Assembly: GCA_947629755.1 (NCBI GenBank)
Contig: CANREY010000003.1
Span: 1-52,493, forward strand
Length of the DNA: 52,493 bases
Direction of reading: 5' to 3'
Source of the DNA: an uncultured Oscillospiraceae bacterium
GTDB taxonomy: Bacteria; Bacillota; Clostridia; Oscillospirales; Oscillospiraceae
The notes under the pieces were generated by a model that did not search any database, was not told where the DNA came from, and worked only from the letters and a program-made list of their open reading frames with translations. Made by a program: the position numbers and the translations under genes. Positions 9,103-20,637 of the stretch are shown piece by piece. Each line of letters starts with the position of its first letter. Position 1 is the first letter of the stretch.

Positions 9103-10410
9103 TTATGAGAGGAACACTCTCAAAAGCTCCCCTCCGCCGTTATCCATGGGTATCACCGGCACGCCGAGAATTTTCGCGGCCTCGTCGGTGGTCATATCGT
9201 CAAGAAATACGTTCTCTCCGTCCCGGAGCATTCTGTTCGTTATATAAACTCTCTCCCCCAGATCCCGGCCCTTGAGCTGACCTGTCAGGTCCCCGCCGGT
9301 TATGAGCCCCGCCACATCGATGGTGTGGCCGAAAAAGTCGTTGACTATGGGGTAGACCCTCACGTCTATATTGGGAAATTTCTCTTTTGCCAGCGCCAGC
9401 AGCTTCTCTATGGTCCCGGCGGCCGAAACCCCCGTGGCAATCGACGCCGGCGTACCCGCGGCGGGGCCGTCCGCGTCCTCAAGGGCCTCCTGAAACTCCG
9501 AATATAGAAGCCTCAGCATACCCACGCCGTTTTCAAGCTGAGGGTAGCCCTCGTAAAAATCCTCCTCCGGCACATCTCTCCCGGCCTTCAGGTACATCTC
9601 GTCCGAGCAGAAGAATATCCTGCTCCCGTGTCGCTTAAGGCACCTTTCCGAAAAGGCCTCCACCCTGTCCACGGTCTCGGACGCCAGCTCCTTATCAAAG
9701 GGCTTTAAGGGGTAGAGCCCCTCCCTGAATTTCGTCAGTCCCACTGGTATCACGGAACAGCTACGGACCTGAGGGGCTAAACGCGCCAATTTTCTCATGG
9801 TCTTATCCAATTCGTGCCCGTCGTTGAGCCCCGGACAGCAGACTATCTGGCAGTTGAGCTCGATGCCCGCCCTCGCGAACCTTTTCAGTATCTCTATCCC
9901 CCGCCCGGCGTTTTTGTTGCCCAGCATCTTACACCGAAGCTCCGGGTCCATCGTGTGCACCGACACGTTTATGGGGGAAATTTTAAGGTCGATGACTCTC
10001 TGCACCTCCCTCTCCCCCATGTTGGTGAGGGTGAGGTAGCTCCCCGTCAGAAAGGACAGCCGAACGTCGTCGTCCTTGAAATAGAGCGTCTCCCGCATTC
10101 CCGGCGGCATCTGATCCACGAAGCAGAAAACGCAGTTATTGGCGCAGGAGCGCATTCCGTCCATCAAATACTCCTCAAAGTCGAGCCCCGCGTCCTGTCC
10201 CGGCTCCTTCTCCACCGTACATGTGAGCTCCGCCCCGTCCCTCTCCACGGTGAAATCGCTTTCCTCGTCGTAGGCGTAGTACATGTAGTCCAGCACGTCC
10301 GCGACCCGGTTGCCGTCAATGGCAAGGAGCCTGTCCCCCGGCCTTATCCCGGCTGTCTCCGCCGGGGAGCCGGGCGCCACCGTCTTTATCCTGTTTCTCT
10401 CTCCGGACAT
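9103..10410 (-). CDS. PDZ-domain radical SAM protein, DUF512 family
   Basis: N-terminal PDZ 'VAPGSPAETAGIRPGDRLLAIDG', 'CANNCVFCFVDQMP' CxxxCxxC cluster motif; adjacent to der. Confidence 0.85.
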   Translation of the reverse strand: MSGERNRIKTVAPGSPAETAGIRPGDRLLAIDGNRVADVLDYMYYAYDEESDFTVERDGAELTCTVEKEPGQDAGLDFEEYLMDGMRSCANNCVFCFVDQMPPGMRETLYFKDDDVRLSFLTGSYLTLTNMGEREVQRVIDLKISPINVSVHTMDPELRCKMLGNKNAGRGIEILKRFARAGIELNCQIVCCPGLNDGHELDKTMRKLARLAPQVRSCSVIPVGLTKFREGLYPLKPFDKELASETVDRVEAFSERCLKRHGSRIFFCSDEMYLKAGRDVPEEDFYEGYPQLENGVGMLRLLYSEFQEALEDADGPAAGTPASIATGVSAAGTIEKLLALAKEKFPNIDVRVYPIVNDFFGHTIDVAGLITGGDLTGQLKGRDLGERVYITNRMLRDGENVFLDDMTTDEAAKILGVPVIPMDNGGGELLRVFLS

Positions 10411-10491
10411 TCCCGCTCCTCCCCTCGCGCCGGACTTCTCAATAACGAAAAAGCGGCGGGTTTATGCCCGCCGTTTTTCTAAAGCTCGCTA

Positions 10492-10674
10492 TTACTCGTT
10501 CACAGATACGACTTCACGGCCATTGTATGTGCCGCAGGCCTTGCAGGCTCTGTGGGGCAGATGGAGCTCGCCGCACTTCGGGCAAGCCACGAGAGCGGGA
10601 ACGCTCAGCTTCCAGTTGGAGCCGCGCCTCTTGTCTCTCCTCGCCTTGGACACTTTCCCCTTCGGTACCGCCAT
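10492..10674 (-). CDS. rpmF: 50S ribosomal protein L32
   Basis: [23 protein letters not shown]...[25 protein letters not shown]. Confidence 0.95.
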   Translation of the reverse strand: MAVPKGKVSKARRDKRRGSNWKLSVPALVACPKCGELHLPHRACKACGTYNGREVVSVNE

Positions 10675-10695
10675 AATGACACCTCCTACGAAAAT

Positions 10696-11193
10696 TCATT
10701 CTTCTTCCAGAAGCTGACTTAAAGCAGCCATTCTGGGGTCCAGGTCCTCAGCGCAACCGCAGGGCCCTTCGTTTAGATCCTTGCCGCATTTCGGGCAGAG
10801 GCCCCTGCAATCGCTCTTGCAGAGCACCCTCGGCTCAAAATTGAAGATCATCGCGTCTCTGGCTATCTCGTCGAGATCGGCAAAGCCGTTATCTAAAAGA
10901 TAGTAGTCCTCGTTGTCCTCATCCTCAAGCTCCCCGGTGAGGTATGCGGCGCCCTCGTACCGAAAAGTCCTTGAAAACTCCTTAAGACATCTGGCGCACT
11001 GGCATAGCATGTCCGCCTCGATGTCGTACCGCGCCTTTAAAAGTCCCGCGTGGTTCTCCACCCGCCCCCGAACGGTGATGGGCGTCAAATATTTAAGGAC
11101 CCCGTCGAAGGTCAGCCCCTCCCGGTCAAGCTCGAACTCAAAGTCCTCGCTCTTTCCCGGCGAGACGATAAGCTCCCTGAGATCCATTCTCAT
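10696..11193 (-). CDS. DUF177 family protein (YceD-like)
   Basis: Upstream of rpmF; 'CARCLKEF', 'CKSDCRGLCPKCGKDLNEGPCGC'; start refined to the Met at 11193 with SD AAGGGG. Confidence 0.88.
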   Translation of the reverse strand: MRMDLRELIVSPGKSEDFEFELDREGLTFDGVLKYLTPITVRGRVENHAGLLKARYDIEADMLCQCARCLKEFSRTFRYEGAAYLTGELEDEDNEDYYLLDNGFADLDEIARDAMIFNFEPRVLCKSDCRGLCPKCGKDLNEGPCGCAEDLDPRMAALSQLLEEE

Positions 11194-11358
11194 AAAGCCC
11201 ACCCCTTCCAAGTCGCGCCCTGATATTATAATAAATCCTGACGAAATTGTCAATATCTTTTTTAAAACAACAATAAAAAAGAAATGAAAATCCCACCTTT
11301 TGCCGCGCCTATCCAGAAAGTGAGCCGTCTTGCGGTAAGACGGCCCACTTTATTTTAT

Positions 11359-13158
11359 TCAGCTTGCGAATTTAGTAAGCGCCCTGTATACCATTGTCGC
11401 GGCTTGGGCGCGGGTGGCGGGGCCCTTGGGGTCGAGAAGCCCGTTGTTGCCGTTTATTATGCCGTTGTCCACGCACCAGTTGACGGCGGTCACGGCATAG
11501 CTTTCAACGGAGGACACGTCGGGGAAGTCCGGCGTCTTGTCGCAGGCCGGCTCGTCAAAATACCGCCAGAGCATGGTGGCGATCTCCTGACGGGTCACGG
11601 TGGCCTCCGGCCTTGTGCCGTCGGAGACTTTAGCGCCCACACACCACTCCATACCGGCCTTGTACCATGGGTCCCCGGCGGTATCCACGCCGTCGGCACG
11701 GGCGAGTATCGTCATGAGCATACCCCGTGTGGTGGTCACGTTGGGCGAGAATTTCCCCGCGCCGGTCCCGTTCATAAGATTATGCTCCGCCATATACTCC
11801 GCCGCCTCCGCGCACCACTCCGGCACGTCGGTGAGGGCAGGCGCAGTGGGAGTATCGGGAGTATCGGGAGTGGCGGCCTCGTCGGAATAGGGGTTGACAA
11901 AATACCCAAGCTTACCGTCCTTGAGTACGGCCACGTATGTGCCGTAGCTGTCATCTAAAAGGTCTCCCGAACTGTAAGCGAGGCAAACATCGTCAAAATC
12001 ATTCGGTTCGATCACCCTGTTGCCGTCCCGGTCGACGTAAATGTGGCCTTCATCTCCATAGACCAGCGCAAGGCCGCTGTTAAATTCCATCATGCGCGTT
12101 GAAGCAATTCTCGGCATTATCTCCTTGCCCGTAAGGTCGAGTAGCGTCACCAGAGGCTCGTTATTTACAACGGTATAAGCCCGTATGCGATCTTCACTTA
12201 TCCAACTGGAGTACCCATAGTCGTACTCTTTTCTGGAGAAGGTCCCCACGGTGTTCCCGGTCTTATCTATGACCCTGACGGTATCGCCCTCGGAGACTAA
12301 CGCGTGGCCACCGTTGAAATCTCCCGCGCTGTCGTATTTAATCGGAATGACGGTTTTACCGCTCTTGTCCACATAGCCGTATTTCAGCGCCTTTGTTTCG
12401 TCCCTTTTTCCCACGGCAATAAGGCCGTCGTAACAAAGGCTCATCGAATCGTATTCGCAGGGTATGACCTCCTTGCCAGTTGAGTCTATAGCCCCGTACT
12501 TCATGCTATCATTCCTTACAGCCGCTATGCCGTCATTAAACGGTTCAATATAGTTATATTTCCCCGGCTTCACAAGATAGTTAAATTTTGTGTCTAAGAC
12601 CGCGTAGCCGTCATTAGAAGAATGGACGAGGGCGGCGCCGTTTTCAAAGGGCATGGCAAGCCAAAGCTCGTCTGTGTACATCGGATTTCCATTGGTATCT
12701 ATATACCCGTCTTTATAACCTGTTTTTTCCGAATTTGAGTGAACCGCCGCGTACCCATCGTAGAAGGGAGTCGCGTCATAATATACAGGTTCCAGAATCA
12801 CCTTCCCGGAGGTGTCCATAAAGCCATAAGCGTCAATATCTACATTTTCACCGGCAACCCCTATCATCGCCCGGCCTTCCTTGAAAGGATAAATGAAATA
12901 ATCTCCGTATTTGTCCGTCCGGCGTCCCGTCGCCACGTCAATGTTCATCACACTGTACCCTTCATCGCCGATAAGCAGCAGAGAGAATATCCCAAACTCC
13001 TTTACGTAGCTTGCGTCGACCACATTATGGTCGCCAACCGTCTCATTGAACCATTTTACATCGAGCTTTTTCCCTCCCGCCGCCAAGGCCGGGGTCGCGA
13101 CCGCCGCGCAGAGTATGAGCGCGAGGGCCAGAGCCAAAATGCGTTTTTTTGCTTTCAT
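11359..13158 (-). CDS. Secreted WG-repeat protein with C-terminal S-layer homology (SLH) domains
   Basis: Signal peptide MKAKKRILALALALILCAAVATPALA; WG-type repeats ('YGYVDKSGKTVIPIKYD', 'YGAIDSTGKEVIPCEYD'); two SLH-like segments at C-terminus. Confidence 0.88.
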   Translation of the reverse strand: MKAKKRILALALALILCAAVATPALAAGGKKLDVKWFNETVGDHNVVDASYVKEFGIFSLLLIGDEGYSVMNIDVATGRRTDKYGDYFIYPFKEGRAMIGVAGENVDIDAYGFMDTSGKVILEPVYYDATPFYDGYAAVHSNSEKTGYKDGYIDTNGNPMYTDELWLAMPFENGAALVHSSNDGYAVLDTKFNYLVKPGKYNYIEPFNDGIAAVRNDSMKYGAIDSTGKEVIPCEYDSMSLCYDGLIAVGKRDETKALKYGYVDKSGKTVIPIKYDSAGDFNGGHALVSEGDTVRVIDKTGNTVGTFSRKEYDYGYSSWISEDRIRAYTVVNNEPLVTLLDLTGKEIMPRIASTRMMEFNSGLALVYGDEGHIYVDRDGNRVIEPNDFDDVCLAYSSGDLLDDSYGTYVAVLKDGKLGYFVNPYSDEAATPDTPDTPTAPALTDVPEWCAEAAEYMAEHNLMNGTGAGKFSPNVTTTRGMLMTILARADGVDTAGDPWYKAGMEWCVGAKVSDGTRPEATVTRQEIATMLWRYFDEPACDKTPDFPDVSSVESYAVTAVNWCVDNGIINGNNGLLDPKGPATRAQAATMVYRALTKFAS

Positions 13159-13398
13159 GTCTTTTCCTCCTTGATAATAATTATTTTTCTCCCGGCATAC
13201 CGGGGAAGTATCGCCGCTCCCCCGGTATCTTTCGCCGTGAGAAAAAACAAAAATCGCGCGTGGCGGGCAAGGAGACCCCGACACACACGCGAACATAGCA
13301 ACACGAGCCTAATTATACTTGCAAAAATTCAAGCTACAAGTTAAAATAGACATGGTGCAGAGTAATTCTGTTGTGTGGGTGGTTCGTGCACCCGCGCA

Positions 13399-13429
13399 GG
13401 AGTGAAGGGGCCGCAATCCCCTTCACTCC
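13399..13429. terminator. Perfect 12-bp hairpin, possible terminator
   Basis: GGAGTGAAGGGG-CCGCAAT-CCCCTTCACTCC, followed on + by GCCGCTATTTTGTTTT. Confidence 0.45.
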
Positions 13430-13543
13430 GCCGCTATTTTGTTTTCCTCGTGCTTATTCTACCGCATTTTATCATAATTGGCAAGAGTTTTTTGAGCTTT
13501 ATGGCATTGCCACAGCTACTCCTTTCGGAAGGAAGATCGCGAC

Positions 13544-14494
13544 TTGAGAGAATTCACCATCAACCAAAACGACGCGGGCCAGCGGCTGGACAGGTTCGTC
13601 GGGAAGGCCGTGCCGCTGCTGCCGGAGGCGCTTTTACAAAAATATATACGCTTAAAACGCATAAAGCTCAACGGCAAGGGCGCGAAGCGGGACGTGAGGC
13701 TCTCCGCCGGGGACGTGGTCTCCATGTATATTAACGATGAGTTTTTTGAAAAGCCCACGGAGGACAACGCTTGGCTCCGGATAAACACGCCGAAGGTGAA
13801 CGTGGTCTACGAGGACGAAAATATCCTCCTCGCCCACAAACCCGCCGGGGTGCTGTGCCACTCCGGGGACGGGTGGGAATACAACACGCTCATCTCAAAC
13901 ATAAAGGCGTACCTCTATAAAACCGGCCAGTGGGACCCCAAGGCCGAGAACTCCTTCTCCCCCGCCCTTTGCAACCGCATCGACCGGAACACCGAGGGGC
14001 TGGTCATTGCCGCCAAGACCGCCGAGGCGCTCCGTATTTTAGACGAAAAGATACGCGCACGGGAGATAGACAAATTTTATCTCGCCGCCGTCCACGGAAG
14101 GCTTGATCCCCCTGAGGGGGAGCTTACGGGCTTCATCTTTAAGGACAGCTCCAAAAACCGGGTCTACGTCCGTGAAAAGCCTGAGCCCGGAGCCCGCTCG
14201 GCGAGGACAAGATACAGGACCCTCCAATATAAAAACGGCCTCTCCCTCATTGAGTGCCAGCTCCTCACCGGCCGCACCCACCAGATAAGGGCCCAACTCT
14301 CCCACGCCGGCCACCCCCTTTTAGGGGACGGCAAGTACGGCAAGGACCGGCCCGACGGGGACATGCCCGGTCAGGCGCTGTGCTCATATAAGCTAAAATT
14401 TTCCTTTAAAACCGACGCCGGTTCGTTAAATTATCTGAAAGACCGTGAGTTTACGGTCCCGAAACCGTCTTTTGTCGAAAAATATTTTAATTGA
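13544..14494 (+). CDS. RluA family pseudouridine synthase
   Basis: S4-like N-terminus 'GQRLDRFVGKAVPLLPEALLQKYIRLKRIKLNGK'; 'NRIDRNTEGLVIAAKT'; 'LLTGRTHQIRAQLSHAGHPLLGDGKYG'. Confidence 0.95.
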   Translation: MREFTINQNDAGQRLDRFVGKAVPLLPEALLQKYIRLKRIKLNGKGAKRDVRLSAGDVVSMYINDEFFEKPTEDNAWLRINTPKVNVVYEDENILLAHKPAGVLCHSGDGWEYNTLISNIKAYLYKTGQWDPKAENSFSPALCNRIDRNTEGLVIAAKTAEALRILDEKIRAREIDKFYLAAVHGRLDPPEGELTGFIFKDSSKNRVYVREKPEPGARSARTRYRTLQYKNGLSLIECQLLTGRTHQIRAQLSHAGHPLLGDGKYGKDRPDGDMPGQALCSYKLKFSFKTDAGSLNYLKDREFTVPKPSFVEKYFN

Positions 14495-14506
14495 CCGAAA
14501 TATTTG

Positions 14507-14535
14507 TTGACATTCCTGAATATTATCTGTATATT
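14507..14535 (+). promoter_or_regulatory. Predicted sigma-A promoter of the pot operon
   Basis: TTGACA (14507-14512), 17 nt, TATATT (14530-14535). Confidence 0.65.
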
Positions 14536-14544
14536 TATTTCGAT

Positions 14545-14640
14545 ATCCGTGAGGAGTCTTGGTTGGAAGCTGGGGGTCTTCACGGATTTACTAATCTGTT
14601 CGTGTGTCTCCCAATGGCATACGAGAAAAGAGGGGGAGGA
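14545..14640 (+). promoter_or_regulatory. Structured 5' leader upstream of potA (candidate cis-regulatory RNA)
   Basis: ATCCGTGA (14545-14552) pairs with TCACGGAT (14580-14587); second stem CGTGTG...CATACG just before the SD. Confidence 0.4.
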
Positions 14641-14642
14641 TA

Positions 14643-15830
14643 ATGTCCAAAGAACTCATACGTCTCAAAGACGTGACCATGACCTTCGACGGCGAGACCG
14701 TCTTAAAGGACATCAACATCTATTTTAATGACAAGGAATTTCTCACGCTGCTCGGCCCCTCAGGCTGTGGCAAGACCACAATGCTGCGCATAATCGGCGG
14801 CTTCCAGACGCCGACAAGCGGGGACGTGCTGTTTGACGGCGTGAGGATAAACGACGTTCCTCCGCACCTGCGGCAGGTGAACACGGTGTTCCAGAAGTAC
14901 GCCCTTTTTCCCCATCTGAACGTCTACGACAACGTGGCCTTCGGCCTTCGCATACCCCGTGAGACCGAGGGACCCGACGGCAAGAAGCAGAAGGTGAAGC
15001 TTCCCAAGGACGAGATAGACCAGCGCGTCCGGGAGATGCTTGAGGTGGTGTCCCTGAAGGGCTTTGAGCACCGCTCCATCGCCTCCCTCTCCGGCGGCCA
15101 ACAGCAGCGCGTGGCCATTGCCCGCGCCCTCGTGAACCGCCCCAAGGTCCTTTTGCTTGACGAGCCCCTTGGCGCTCTTGACATGCGCCTTCGCAAGGAC
15201 ATGCAGCAGGAGCTCAAGCGCATACAGCAGCAGATGGGCATAACCTTCATAAACGTGACCCACGACCAGGAGGAGGCTCTGGCCATGTCCGACACCGTGG
15301 TGGTCATGAACGAGGGCGTCATACAGCAGATAGGCACGCCGGAGGACATATATAACGAGCCCAAAAACGCCTTCGTGGCGGATTTCATCGGCGAGAGCAA
15401 CATAGTCGACGGCATAATGCGCGCCGACGGCGTAGTCGAGATATTCAACCGCCGCTTCGCCTGCTTAGACGGCGGCTTTGAGAAAGATGAGCCCGTGGAC
15501 GTGGTCATAAGGCCGGAGGACGTGGACATCGTCTCCGAGGCCGAGGGCCAGCTTCGCGGCGTTGTGACCTCCGTCACCTTCAAGGGCGTCCACTACGACA
15601 CCATAGTCGACTTCTACGGCTTTAAGTGGCTCATAGAGACAACCGACTACTGCCCCGTGGACAGCCGTATCGGCATAAAGATAGACCCCGACGGGATACA
15701 CGTCATGAAAAAGAGCAAGTATTCCGGCATGTTCGGCGACTACTCCTCCTACTCCGAGGAGTACGACGAGATAAACGACCCCACCCTTATTGACGATGAT
15801 GAGGCGGAGGGCACGGCAGATGAGGAATAA
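14643..15830 (+). CDS. potA: Spermidine/putrescine ABC transporter ATP-binding protein
   Basis: [17 protein letters not shown]...; '[17 protein letters not shown]', '[16 protein letters not shown]', TOBE-like C-terminus; SD AGGGGGAGG. Confidence 0.93.
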   Translation: MSKELIRLKDVTMTFDGETVLKDINIYFNDKEFLTLLGPSGCGKTTMLRIIGGFQTPTSGDVLFDGVRINDVPPHLRQVNTVFQKYALFPHLNVYDNVAFGLRIPRETEGPDGKKQKVKLPKDEIDQRVREMLEVVSLKGFEHRSIASLSGGQQQRVAIARALVNRPKVLLLDEPLGALDMRLRKDMQQELKRIQQQMGITFINVTHDQEEALAMSDTVVVMNEGVIQQIGTPEDIYNEPKNAFVADFIGESNIVDGIMRADGVVEIFNRRFACLDGGFEKDEPVDVVIRPEDVDIVSEAEGQLRGVVTSVTFKGVHYDTIVDFYGFKWLIETTDYCPVDSRIGIKIDPDGIHVMKKSKYSGMFGDYSSYSEEYDEINDPTLIDDDEAEGTADEE

Positions 15831-16695
15831 GCGCTCCCTTTTCGCCGTCCCCTACGTTATCTGGATGGCGCTTTTCGTGGTGATACCCATTATCATAATG
15901 CTCGTCTACTCCCTCACCGTCCCTGTTGAGACGGCTCAGGGCGACGTGCTCCATGGCTCCCTTGAGAATTTCACCGGCATGACACTCTACGCCGGCGTAT
16001 TCGGCAGGTCCTTCTGGCTTGCCCTCGTCGCCACGGTAATATGCCTTTTCATCGGCTACCCGGTGGCCTACCTCATGAGCCGTGAAGGCCCCGGCTTTCA
16101 GCGCGTGGCAATGGCCCTCATAATGCTCCCCATGTGGATGAACTTCCTCCTTCGCACCTACGCCTGGATGTCCATTCTTGAAAATAACGGCCTTCTAAAT
16201 CAGCTTTTCGCGAAATTAGGCATAATCTCCCTCTATAACCGCCTGACCGGCAGCGACATAGACCACTTCCAGATGATACGCACCTCCGGCGCGGTGGTGC
16301 TGGGCATGGTCTACAACTACCTGCCCTTCATGATACTTCCCATCTACACCGTCCTCGTGAAGCTCGATAACCGCCTCATCGAGGCGGCGGCGGATCTTGG
16401 GGCCAACTCCGCCACGGTATTCAGGCGCGTGACGCTGCCCCTGTCTCTCTCCGGCATAGTCTCCGGCGTCACCATGGTGTTCGTCCCCTCCGTGTCCACC
16501 TTCGCCATCTCCCGCCTTCTTGGCGGCGGCAAGGAGACCATGCTTGGCGACCTCATCGAAAATCAGTTTCTCGGCGGGGCCTACAATCCCCATCTCGGCG
16601 CGGCCATATCAATGGTCATGATGGTCATTGTCCTTATCTGCATGGTGGTAATGAACCACTTCGGCGACGGTGAGGAGGAGGCGATGATGCTCTGA
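15820..16695 (+). CDS. potB: Spermidine/putrescine ABC transporter permease PotB
   Basis: '[29 protein letters not shown]' EAA loop; overlaps the potA end; start refined to 15820. Confidence 0.92.
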   Translation: MRNKRSLFAVPYVIWMALFVVIPIIIMLVYSLTVPVETAQGDVLHGSLENFTGMTLYAGVFGRSFWLALVATVICLFIGYPVAYLMSREGPGFQRVAMALIMLPMWMNFLLRTYAWMSILENNGLLNQLFAKLGIISLYNRLTGSDIDHFQMIRTSGAVVLGMVYNYLPFMILPIYTVLVKLDNRLIEAAADLGANSATVFRRVTLPLSLSGIVSGVTMVFVPSVSTFAISRLLGGGKETMLGDLIENQFLGGAYNPHLGAAISMVMMVIVLICMVVMNHFGDGEEEAMML

Positions 16696-18704
16696 TGAAG
16701 AAAAACGGCTTCGGAGGGCGCTCGCTTATCGGCCTGTGCTTCCTCTTTCTCTACCTCCCCATATTCCTTCTCATCTTCTTCAGCTTCAACGCCGGGGAGT
16801 CCTCCGCCGTCTGGCGTGGCTTCTCCCTTCGCTGGTATGGGGAGCTATTTCAGAATAGGCTTGTCATTGAGAGCCTCGCCACTACTCTCTTAGTCTCCCT
16901 CTTGGCCACGGCCATAGCCACTGTGGCTGGGACCTTCGCCGCCATCGGCATATACAGCCTCACGAAAAAGTGGCGGGACCCCATACTTGTTGTCAACGAC
17001 ATTCCCATGATGAACGCGGACATCGTCACCGGCGTGTCCCTCTGCCTTTTCTTCGTGGCCTTTTTCAACGGCTGGGGCGGTATCGCCCGGTGGCTCAACT
17101 CATGGCAGAGCCTCATAGAATTTCCCACCCGCATGACGCTGGGCCTCACGACCCTCATAATCGCCCACGTGTCCTTTGACATACCCTACGTCATTTTGAA
17201 CGTGTCCCCCCGCCTTCGCCAGATGGACAAAAATTTGGTGGACGCGGCCCAGGACTTAGGTTGCACCTGGATGCAGGCGTTCTTCAAGGTGATATTGCCG
17301 GAGATAAAGCCCGGTATCGTCTCCGGCGCCCTTATCGCCTTCACCATGAGCGTGGACGACTTCGTCATAAGCTACTTCACAGCGGGCTCGGCCACCCAGA
17401 CGCTGGCCATGACCATCTACGGCATGACGAAAAAGCGTGTGACCCCGGTGGTCAACGCCGTCAGCACCCTCATGTTCTTAGCGGTGCTCATAGTGCTGAT
17501 AATCAACAACCTCCGCTCGGCAAAGCAGGAAAAGCTGAACGCCAAGCGGGCCTCCTTCGAACCCGTCCGTGAAAACCCCCGCGTGGAGCGCTTCAAGGCG
17601 TGGCTCACCACCCCCCGCGGGAAGCTCACAAAGCGCCTCACCGCCCTTTGCACCTGCGTCGTATTCGTGGGCACCGTGGTGTTCCTCACGGCCTTCACCA
17701 CCTCCCGCCCCGTGGTCAACGTCTGCTCCTGGGGCGAGTACATCGACGAGGACTTAATTGACGAGTTTGAGGCCGAGACGGGCATACGGGTGAACTACCA
17801 GACCACGGACTCCAACGAGACGCTCTACTCCCTTCTCAAATCCGGCGGCGCGGACTACGACGTGGTGGTCCCCTCGGACTACATGATAAGCCAGCTTATC
17901 GAGGAGGGTATGCTGGAGGAGCTGGACTACTCCCAGATACCCAACTTTGAGAAGATCGACCCGCGCTTTCGCAACCTGCCCTACGACCCGGAGAACAAGT
18001 ACACCGTCCCCTACACCTGGGGCACCGTGGGCATAATCTACAACTCCACCATGGTGGACGGCGAGATAACCAGCTGGTCCTCCCTCTATGACGAGGCAAA
18101 CGCCGGTCAGGTCCTGCTCATCGGCAACTCCCGCGATGCCTTCGGCATAGCCTTAAAGTACCTTGGCTACTCCGTGAACACCACAAACGAGGACGAGATA
18201 CGCGCGGCCTACGAGCTGGTGGCCGACGCCAACGAGCGCGGCATATTCCAAGGGAAGGTCATGGACGAGGTATTTCAGGCCATGGAGGGCGGCAACGCCG
18301 CCATCGCCACCTACTACGCCGGCGACTATCTGTCCATGCTGGAAAATAACGAGGACCTCAAATTTGTCGTCCCCGACGAGGGCTCCAACTGGTTCGTGGA
18401 CGCCATGTGCGTCCTGAAGGAGGCCCCCAACTACGACAACGCCATGAAGTGGATAAACTTCATCGCCTCCACGGACGCAAACCTTCGGAACATGGACTTC
18501 ATCTGGTACGCAAGCCCCAACTCCGAGGCCCTTGAGAAGTACCCCGCCTGGTACGAGGAGCAGTACGGCGAGGAGCTGGACCCGGAGATCTACGAGATAA
18601 TGGCCGCCCCCCAAGAGGTCCTTGACCGTTGCGAGATGTACACCGTCCTCCCCCGCGCCACCAGGACCCTCTACAACAACCTCTGGATACAGCTGGGCAT
18701 CTAA
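16695..18704 (+). CDS. potC: Fused PotC permease / PotD substrate-binding protein
   Basis: 669 aa: PotC permease with EAA loop 'DAAQDLGCTWMQAFFKVILPEIKPGIVSG', then a TM and a PotD domain 'VNVCSWGEYIDEDLIDEFEAETGIRVNYQTTDSNETLYSLLKSGGADYDVVVPSDYM'. Confidence 0.92.
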   Translation: MKKNGFGGRSLIGLCFLFLYLPIFLLIFFSFNAGESSAVWRGFSLRWYGELFQNRLVIESLATTLLVSLLATAIATVAGTFAAIGIYSLTKKWRDPILVVNDIPMMNADIVTGVSLCLFFVAFFNGWGGIARWLNSWQSLIEFPTRMTLGLTTLIIAHVSFDIPYVILNVSPRLRQMDKNLVDAAQDLGCTWMQAFFKVILPEIKPGIVSGALIAFTMSVDDFVISYFTAGSATQTLAMTIYGMTKKRVTPVVNAVSTLMFLAVLIVLIINNLRSAKQEKLNAKRASFEPVRENPRVERFKAWLTTPRGKLTKRLTALCTCVVFVGTVVFLTAFTTSRPVVNVCSWGEYIDEDLIDEFEAETGIRVNYQTTDSNETLYSLLKSGGADYDVVVPSDYMISQLIEEGMLEELDYSQIPNFEKIDPRFRNLPYDPENKYTVPYTWGTVGIIYNSTMVDGEITSWSSLYDEANAGQVLLIGNSRDAFGIALKYLGYSVNTTNEDEIRAAYELVADANERGIFQGKVMDEVFQAMEGGNAAIATYYAGDYLSMLENNEDLKFVVPDEGSNWFVDAMCVLKEAPNYDNAMKWINFIASTDANLRNMDFIWYASPNSEALEKYPAWYEEQYGEELDPEIYEIMAAPQEVLDRCEMYTVLPRATRTLYNNLWIQLGI

Positions 18705-18724
18705 AACCCCCAAAAGCACAGAAA

Positions 18725-18760
18725 AACCCTCCCCAAAACCGGGGAGGGTTTGTTGTTTGC
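18725..18760 (+). terminator. Terminator of the pot operon
   Basis: AACCCTCCCC-aaaacc-GGGGAGGGTT followed by TGTTGTTTGCTTT. Confidence 0.8.
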
Positions 18761-18768
18761 TTTAACTT

Positions 18769-19173
18769 TCAGGTCTTTCCCGAAAATCTGTTCCCGCACT
18801 TGCGGCAGGTTATCTGGAGCTTCCCCTTGCCTCTTGGGACCCTCAGATATGAGTGGCAGGTGGGACAGCGGAAAAATTTATACTCCTTGCGCTGTGAAAA
18901 CCTGACCCTGCTGTCCGCGAAATACCGCCTTACGCGTTGGGTCTTATCGAGAAACCGCCTTTCCTCCTCCCGCCTCTTATAAACATTGCGGGAGAGCACA
19001 CGGAAAAGCGTGTACACCATGGACACAGTGGTCAGAACGTAGAACACATATCCCACAACGCCCGGTATGAACGAGAGGAGAATAAACGCGAATGTCAGTA
19101 TCCACGTGAATTTTGCGATAGCGTCCATTCCGTTCCGGCCCTGAAAGAAATTATACAAAAACCGTCTTATCAT
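18769..19173 (-). CDS. Small membrane protein with C-terminal zinc-ribbon
   Basis: MIRRFLYNFFQGRNGMDAIAKFTWILTFAFILLS...; 'CPTCHSYLRVPRGKGKLQITCRKCGNRF'; start refined to 19173 with SD. Confidence 0.8.
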   Translation of the reverse strand: MIRRFLYNFFQGRNGMDAIAKFTWILTFAFILLSFIPGVVGYVFYVLTTVSMVYTLFRVLSRNVYKRREEERRFLDKTQRVRRYFADSRVRFSQRKEYKFFRCPTCHSYLRVPRGKGKLQITCRKCGNRFSGKT

Positions 19174-19265
19174 ATCCCGCCCTCCTCTCTTTTGATACAT
19201 ATATTGTAGTCAAATTTCATACCGGGAGTTTTAATAAACTGTAAATTTTCTCTCAATTATATAAA

Positions 19266-19302
19266 AATTATACCGCCCCGGTTTACCGGAGCGGTATTTT
19301 TC
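19266..19302 (-). terminator. Terminator after ftsZ
   Basis: Minus strand ATACCGCTCCGG-TAAA-CCGGGGCGGTAT AATTTTTAT. Confidence 0.75.
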
Positions 19303-19322
19303 AGTCACAGACTGTCATAGAT

Positions 19323-20441
<1,119 letters not shown>

Positions 20442-20637
20442 GATCTATCCTCCTGATAAACTTGCCGCCCTCGGCAGTTCTTTAATATATAATACCATGA
20501 TTATTTTAAACTCTTTTTTTGCCAAGGTCAATAGTTTATATGGAATTTTTGCGCAATTTATCAAATCCGCCGGTCTTTTTCCTCACAAAAACCCTCCGTC
20601 CCCGCGCGATCCGACACGACCCCGCGCAAAATCCGCC

